Translations under genes and position numbers: made by a program
Source: an uncultured archaeon A07HR60
GTDB lineage: Archaea; Halobacteriota; Halobacteria; Halobacteriales; Haloferacaceae
Assembly (NCBI GenBank): GCA_000496235.1
Contig: KI543232.1
Location: 17,175-55,649 of the forward strand
Length of the DNA: 38,475 nt
Reading direction: 5' to 3'
Part shown: in pieces, positions 34,126 to 38,475 of the stretch
Position numbering within the stretch: the stretch's first letter is position 1
How the letters are laid out: each line of letters starts with the position of its first letter
The notes under the pieces: generated by a model
What the model was told of the DNA's origin: nothing
What the model saw: only the letters and a program-made list of their open reading frames with translations
The model's database searches: none

Positions 34126-34548
34126 TTATTTGAGCGGCACGAACTTTGACGACCGGGTCGCGCCAATACCGGCCTGACCGTGTTCCACACTCGTCCGGGT
34201 GAGCTGGAACTCGCCGAGATAGTGACCGATCATCTCGGGTTTCACTTGGACGCGCTCGAAGCTCTGGCCGGTGTAGACGGCAAACGTCAGATCCACGAAC
34301 TCCGGCAGCACCGGCATGTCGCGCAGGTGCGTCCGGATCGGGTCGTCAGCCGTCGCGTCGGCGTCAGCCTCGCGCGCCTCGGTCAGCAGTTTCTCGTGTT
34401 CGGCACCGAGATTGCGCTGAATCGTGCGCCGCTGGCGGGCGGGCAGCAGTTCTGCAACCTCGTCTATATCCAGTGCCTGCAACTCCTCGAGCGTGTGGCC
34501 ACGATAGGTGAAATCTCCCTCGCGGCCGGTTCTGTATTCTGAACTCAT
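34126..34548 (-). CDS. rps19: Small ribosomal subunit protein S19 (uS19)
   Basis: The 140-residue protein starts [23 protein letters not shown] and has the uS19 core ([21 protein letters not shown], then [18 protein letters not shown], then [14 protein letters not shown]). Its ATG overlaps the L2 stop by 4 nt. In-frame upstream residues are out-of-frame L2 sequence and were excluded. Confidence 0.96.
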   Translation of the reverse strand: MSSEYRTGREGDFTYRGHTLEELQALDIDEVAELLPARQRRTIQRNLGAEHEKLLTEAREADADATADDPIRTHLRDMPVLPEFVDLTFAVYTGQSFERVQVKPEMIGHYLGEFQLTRTSVEHGQAGIGATRSSKFVPLK

Positions 34549-35267
34549 TCGTCTCCACCTCGTCCGGTTCGCTTCGACGCGATATCTCCCACCTTCCGAC
34601 CTGGCGGGGCGTCCCGTGAAATCGACTTCGGCTTCCCGGGGTGCTGCCGGCCGCCACCACCGAATGGGTGGTCGACAGCGTTCATCGCGACCCCACGCAC
34701 AGTCGGATACTTCGAGCCACGCGAGCGCATCTTGTGGTGTTTGTTGCCAGCCTTCACGAACGGCTTCTCCGTTCGCCCGCCGCCCGCCACGACACCGATC
34801 GTGGCGCGACACTGCGGCGACAGTTGCTTGATTGCCCCGCTGGGCAGTTCCACCACAGTCACCGTGCTGTCGTGTGAGACGAGTCGTGCGGACACGCCTG
34901 ACGCGCGTGCGAACTTCCCGCCGTCACCTGTTTGACTCTCGACATTACAGATCGGCACGCCCTCGGGGATTTCTGCCAGCGGCAGCGTATTCCCGGGCTT
35001 GATCTCCGCGGACACGCCAAGCTGAATCTCCTCGCCCACTCGCACGCCCTCCGGCGCGAGAATGAGCCGACGGTCGCCGTCCTCGAACTCGACATCTGCC
35101 AGCGGTGCTGACCGGGCGGGGTCGTGTTCGATATCGACGATCTCGCCGGCGATCGTGTCGGTATCTTCGGTTTCTTTGTGTGACAGTTCTGCCTTGTATC
35201 GGTGTGATGGCGCCCGAAATGTGGACGAGCCGCGACCCCGTCGTTGGCCTTGAATCCGGCGTCCCAT
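34545..35267 (-). CDS. rpl2: Large ribosomal subunit protein L2 (uL2)
   Basis: The 240-residue protein begins [21 protein letters not shown] and contains the C-terminal catalytic-centre loop ([20 protein letters not shown], with the conserved histidine of uL2), required for peptidyl-transferase assembly. It starts 2 nt after the L23 stop. Confidence 0.97.
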   Translation of the reverse strand: MGRRIQGQRRGRGSSTFRAPSHRYKAELSHKETEDTDTIAGEIVDIEHDPARSAPLADVEFEDGDRRLILAPEGVRVGEEIQLGVSAEIKPGNTLPLAEIPEGVPICNVESQTGDGGKFARASGVSARLVSHDSTVTVVELPSGAIKQLSPQCRATIGVVAGGGRTEKPFVKAGNKHHKMRSRGSKYPTVRGVAMNAVDHPFGGGGRQHPGKPKSISRDAPPGRKVGDIASKRTGRGGDE

Positions 35268-35269
35268 TA

Positions 35270-35524
35270 TCAGAACACCCCGATTCTGGAGGCGATATCC
35301 GTCGCGTCGTCATCCGCACCCAATTCGACGGTCGCCTTCTTCTCGCCGTCTGCGGTCAGTTGTGTGTTCACGTCAATTACCTCTACGTCGTATCGATCGC
35401 TGACCGACTCCGCGATCGTGGATTTGTCGGCATCACGGGCCACGATGAAGATCAACTTGTTCTCAAAGTCCATCTCGTTCATCGCTTTCTCGGTCACGAG
35501 CGGATGCTGGATGACGAGACTCAT
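35270..35524 (-). CDS. rpl23: Large ribosomal subunit protein L23 (uL23)
   Basis: The 84-residue protein has IQHPLVTEKAMNEMDFENKL and the ferredoxin-like core (RYDVEVIDVNTQLTADGEKKATVEL). It lies at the tunnel exit and binds SRP and Sec partners. The start at 35524 overlaps the L4 stop by 4 nt; the longer in-frame start adds L4-overlapping residues. Confidence 0.96.
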   Translation of the reverse strand: MSLVIQHPLVTEKAMNEMDFENKLIFIVARDADKSTIAESVSDRYDVEVIDVNTQLTADGEKKATVELGADDDATDIASRIGVF

Positions 35525-36267
35525 CGGTCGGCCACCTCCTGCAGAGAACTCTCGGTCCACACCGTCAACCGGCCGGGGTGTGTCCCCGGGGCCAGGTCTT
35601 CGGCGTCAACATCGTGGGCGGTTGTGACGTCGGCTCCCGCGAGGTTGCGTGCGGCACGCGAGGGTTCCTCGCTGGTGACGAACAGCAGCGATTTGGGCGT
35701 TTTGTACTTGCGACCACGGGTGGTTCCGCGACCCGCCCGGATCGACTTGCCCTCCTCGGCGCGTTCGATATCGGTGTAGACGTCCAGCGATTCCAGTAGC
35801 GCGACGACCTCTTGGGTCTTCTGGAGGTCCTCGAAGGAGTCGTCGACAACGAGAGGAAGATCCAGATCGGAGTCGAACTCGTGGCCCCGGTCTGCGACGA
35901 CCTCGTCGTCAGCGGTCGCGGCGATGGCCGACTGGATTGCCAGTTGCCGCTCCTTGTCGTTGACCTTCTTGCCCTGATCTTTCGCGGCTTTCGGGGGGTG
36001 AGCCTTCCGCCCACCTACCGTCTGTGGCACTCGTTGTGCCTGGCCGTTCTCGCGGGGCACGTGTGCCATCCCGCGGCCGGAGCCAAACGACTCGGCCGGG
36101 GTCCGCAGTCCCGCGTACTCGTCAGCACCGTACGCCTGCTTTCGGTTGGCCTGGGCTGCTGACACCGCTCGCTGGATCAGATCCGGGCGATACGGTGTCT
36201 CGAAGATTGCGGGCAGCTCGACACTCCCGGTTTCTCCGCCGTCCAGGTCGTGAATGTGTGTTTCCAT
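35521..36267 (-). CDS. rpl4: Large ribosomal subunit protein L4 (uL4)
   Basis: The 248-residue protein (archaeal L4e type) has ELPAIFETPYRPDLIQRAVSAAQANRKQAYG, the basic tunnel loop (GSGRGMAHVPRENGQAQRVPQTVGGRKAHPP) and the C-terminal SIRAGRGTTRGRKYKTPKSLLFV. It starts 6 nt after the L3 stop. Confidence 0.96.
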   Translation of the reverse strand: METHIHDLDGGETGSVELPAIFETPYRPDLIQRAVSAAQANRKQAYGADEYAGLRTPAESFGSGRGMAHVPRENGQAQRVPQTVGGRKAHPPKAAKDQGKKVNDKERQLAIQSAIAATADDEVVADRGHEFDSDLDLPLVVDDSFEDLQKTQEVVALLESLDVYTDIERAEEGKSIRAGRGTTRGRKYKTPKSLLFVTSEEPSRAARNLAGADVTTAHDVDAEDLAPGTHPGRLTVWTESSLQEVADR

Positions 36268-36273
36268 ATTTGA

Positions 36274-37290
36274 TCACCCTTGATTGGAAGCCGTCGACAC
36301 GTACCGAACCTCAGGGTCCAGTCGCGGCTGTTCGGTCGTGCGGACCGACGGTCGGAATCGCAGGAGCCGTTGGTCCGGGCCCGGTAACGAGCCCTTCACC
36401 AGCGTGTAGTGGCCGTCGACTTCGCCGTGATTGATGAAGCCACCATCGACGGAAGCAGTATCGTCTTCGCCAAAGTCGATGAGTCGTTTGTTCAGCTCCG
36501 TTCGCTGGTGGTACCCAGTTTGGCCCTGCTGGGGAACCGTCGAGCGCACACGCGACGGGTTCCACGGGCCGAGATTACCGATTCGGCGGCGGTACCCCTG
36601 ACGTTTGTGCTTGCCTTTCCGCTTCTGGACGCCCCATCGTTTGACGGGTCCCTGCGTCCCTTTGCCCTTGGTGACGCCAGAAACGTCGAGATACTCGCCA
36701 GCACGGAACACGTCACTGACGCCGTGTTCACCGTTCTCGGCGAGCAGGTCCAGCGCGTACTCGGCGCGATCCGCCAGCGTTCCGCCGCCGACCCGCGTTT
36801 CCATCACGTCGGGTTCCTTCTTCGGCACGTTGTCGAGGGCAGATGGCACGGTATGCGTGATCAGTCGGAGGTCGTCGACGACCCCGTCTGCGATCAGCTC
36901 TTCCAGTGCCTCCCTGTCGGACTCGAAGGTATCTTCCGCCGGGACATCGAGAGCTCGGTCCAGCTCGTCGTGAAGCTGACCGGCCCACACCTCCGTCACC
37001 GGATTCGTTCCATACGCCGTCTGTTCGTAGGCTCGCAACGCGGCCGCCCGCATCGGCGGGGTCTCGACCACCGTCACGGGGACCGATTCCTCCATGCCCT
37101 CTCGGGGCGAGTTGCTGTGGTCGTTGACCATCACGACGTGGGTCATCCCGGCCTTGTAACCGGCGAACCCTTGGACTACCGCAGCACCATCGTCGTCGGG
37201 CCACGAGCGAATTCGCGGCACCTCGCTGGTCGCGCGCTTGCGGGGACTGAACCCCATCGAGCCTTTGCGTGGTCTGTTTGATTGTGGCAT
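36274..37290 (-). CDS. rpl3: Large ribosomal subunit protein L3 (uL3)
   Basis: The 338-residue protein opens with MPQSNRPRKGSMGFSPRKRA, the normal haloarchaeal uL3 start, followed by FAGYKAGMTHVV and the central extension (KGKGTQGPVKRWGVQKRKGKHKRQG) near the peptidyl-transferase centre. The ATG at 37290 is 4 nt after the methyltransferase stop; upstream frame sequence overlaps that gene and is not L3-like. Confidence 0.97.
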   Translation of the reverse strand: MPQSNRPRKGSMGFSPRKRATSEVPRIRSWPDDDGAAVVQGFAGYKAGMTHVVMVNDHSNSPREGMEESVPVTVVETPPMRAAALRAYEQTAYGTNPVTEVWAGQLHDELDRALDVPAEDTFESDREALEELIADGVVDDLRLITHTVPSALDNVPKKEPDVMETRVGGGTLADRAEYALDLLAENGEHGVSDVFRAGEYLDVSGVTKGKGTQGPVKRWGVQKRKGKHKRQGYRRRIGNLGPWNPSRVRSTVPQQGQTGYHQRTELNKRLIDFGEDDTASVDGGFINHGEVDGHYTLVKGSLPGPDQRLLRFRPSVRTTEQPRLDPEVRYVSTASNQG

Positions 37291-37294
37291 GTGT

Positions 37295-38194
37295 TCACTC
37301 CGTGAGCGAGAGAGACGCGAGTGTCGCGAACACCGCTTCCTCGGTGCGGACAACCTCGCTCCCCTGGTTCGGAATCGTGTTGAGCCAGCAGTCGAATTCT
37401 GGATCGGCTCCAGTGTCGACCGAGCGGCCGTCGGCGGCCGCCGACTGGGACTGGTCACGCCCGGCAGATGCCCGCTCACCGGTCACCTGCTCGGGGGCAA
37501 CCCCCAACATCGCCGGAAGTCCTCGCTGAGGCGCGCCGAAGACGACAGCCGTCCCATCAGCCTCCGACACCGTCTGGACTACCTTGCCTAGCCGGGACAC
37601 GGACAACTCCTGCCCGTGTCGTGAGGCGGCGATTGTTAGTCCAGCCTCGGCAATGACTTCCGTGAGCTCCGCGCCGGTCACCTGGAATCCAGCCTCGGGA
37701 TAGCCGGTGATGCGGGCGCGAAGTGGATCTCGCGAAGATACCCTGAGTGTGACGCGCTCTCCCTCTCGGACCGACAGGCCGTCGGGCACGAGCAAGGAGA
37801 TCGGGTGTTGCGCGAGGGCGCAATTGACCCGGACGCGATCATCAGATCCTACCTTGGTCACGATTCCCTGTGTTGACGACTCGGCTCCATCTGGAGTCGA
37901 GCCGGTCTGCGACGGGACGCGGAGTGGCGGGAGCACACCTACGTAGGCGAGCTCGTCACGTTTGCCCCACAGCTCCGAACGGAGCCGCGGTGGCGTGGAC
38001 GCGTACGCCAGCACGGTGCGGACGAATTCGCCACCCAGTCGACTCTCGCCTTCCCGATCTGGGAAGACGACAAGCCGGCGTGCCCGGAATACCGTGGCCG
38101 CGCGGGCCACAGAGCCGATCTTACGAGTTGCCTCGCGTTCGTCTTCGGCCTCCCGGACAAGCGAGGACGGCACAGCGATTGTGAGACCGTCCAT
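37295..38194 (-). CDS. SPOUT-class RNA methyltransferase, COG2106 family
   Basis: The 299-residue protein has an alpha/beta SPOUT-type fold: N-terminal IAVPSSLVREAEDEREATRK, VARAATVFRARRLVVFPDRE, an inserted OB-like domain (GIVTKVGSDDRVRVNCAL) and the C-terminal knot loop (GTAVVFGAPQRGLPAML) that binds S-adenosylmethionine in this family. In archaea this gene commonly heads the L3 cluster; the family is related to human SPOUT1. The exact rRNA target is not known to me. A T5 box (38220-38224, minus strand) lies 26-30 nt before the chosen ATG and suggests a leaderless operon start. Confidence 0.85.
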   Translation of the reverse strand: MDGLTIAVPSSLVREAEDEREATRKIGSVARAATVFRARRLVVFPDREGESRLGGEFVRTVLAYASTPPRLRSELWGKRDELAYVGVLPPLRVPSQTGSTPDGAESSTQGIVTKVGSDDRVRVNCALAQHPISLLVPDGLSVREGERVTLRVSSRDPLRARITGYPEAGFQVTGAELTEVIAEAGLTIAASRHGQELSVSRLGKVVQTVSEADGTAVVFGAPQRGLPAMLGVAPEQVTGERASAGRDQSQSAAADGRSVDTGADPEFDCWLNTIPNQGSEVVRTEEAVFATLASLSLTE

Positions 38195-38475
38195 ATTCGC
38201 CCAGTCGCTAGACTGTAACAAAAATCCGGAAGCACGATTGAAAAACATAGCGGTCCCCTTCTCCCTGTGACGAGGACACACGCTCCAAGCGCTGCGGTAT
38301 CTGCGCTGAACATCACTATCACCAGACTCGTGCACGCGAACGCACACGTACCACAATTGGGTACAGTGAAATGTCGTAGCTTCGGGTAGTGGTGCCTACA
38401 CATCATCACCGAGCGATGAGCGCCTCTGGTGGATGACCAACGGTCTGATCTGGACGAAATCCGGCTAACGGTCCT
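38195..38475 (-). promoter_or_regulatory. Upstream region and promoter of the ribosomal-protein operon
   Basis: The region contains the promoter of the 25-gene block: on the minus strand CGGATTTTTGTTAC, with the T-run at 38220-38224 about 28 nt before the first ATG. An alternative start at 38248 with GGGAGAAGGGG upstream is possible but adds non-conserved residues. No gene was recognised in the remaining roughly 230 nt to the window end. Confidence 0.55.

Noticed and set aside
1-38475. Search by eye for tRNA genes, rRNA genes and CRISPR arrays
   Set aside because: No T-loop motif with matching acceptor stem, no rRNA-like segment and no regularly spaced repeats were seen. A covariance-model scan would be more reliable.

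Overview
The window is chromosomal DNA of a halophilic archaeon. The proteins are strongly acidic. Many genes have a T/A-rich box about 25-28 nt before the ATG, which suggests leaderless transcripts. Lipoproteins and secreted proteins carry twin-arginine signals. The right part is the archaeal S10-spc ribosomal cluster in its usual order. I cannot name the species.

Layout. Positions 1-7055 are an accessory stretch: a secreted protein cut by the left edge, a frame-disrupted CFI-box membrane protein, a minus-strand operon (distant Nramp-type transporter, small membrane protein, soluble protein), small genes of unknown function and a frame-disrupted Tat-secreted protein. Positions 7523-12251 hold a DUF3311 protein with a sodium:solute symporter, a membrane-anchored sulfite-oxidase-type molybdoenzyme, a small C2H2-like protein and two small membrane proteins. 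Positions 12604-14595 hold homoserine kinase (thrB, plus) facing pdxS (minus). Positions 14821-21998 hold a CoA ligase and a divergent branched-chain amino-acid type ABC transporter: livH-livG-livF on minus, and the binding lipoprotein with livM on plus. Positions 21999-23033 are AT-rich and gene-poor, with a possible IS200/IS605-type right-end relic and two microgene candidates.

Positions 23034-38194 are 25 tightly packed minus-strand genes: a COG2106 SPOUT methyltransferase, L3, L4, L23, L2, S19, L22, S3, L29, Rpp29, S17, L14, L24, S4e, L5, S14, S8, L6, L32e, L19e, L18, S5, L30, L15 and secY. Most junctions overlap by 1-10 nt or are separated by 2-6 nt, so the block is probably one translationally coupled transcription unit making ribosome parts, an RNase P subunit and the Sec channel.

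Most notable: a 136-bp tandem duplication of the promoter and first codons of the binding-protein gene; three single-base reading-frame breaks, one inside the essential L5 gene, which makes sequence error a serious explanation for all three; an L32e with two copies of its N-terminal helix-hairpin-helix module; an Rpp29 split by a roughly 150-residue low-complexity insert; an interrupted palindrome over the Nramp-type promoter; and an internal twin-arginine motif before the last helix of the molybdoenzyme anchor. I did not find a clearly new multi-gene defence or mobile system.
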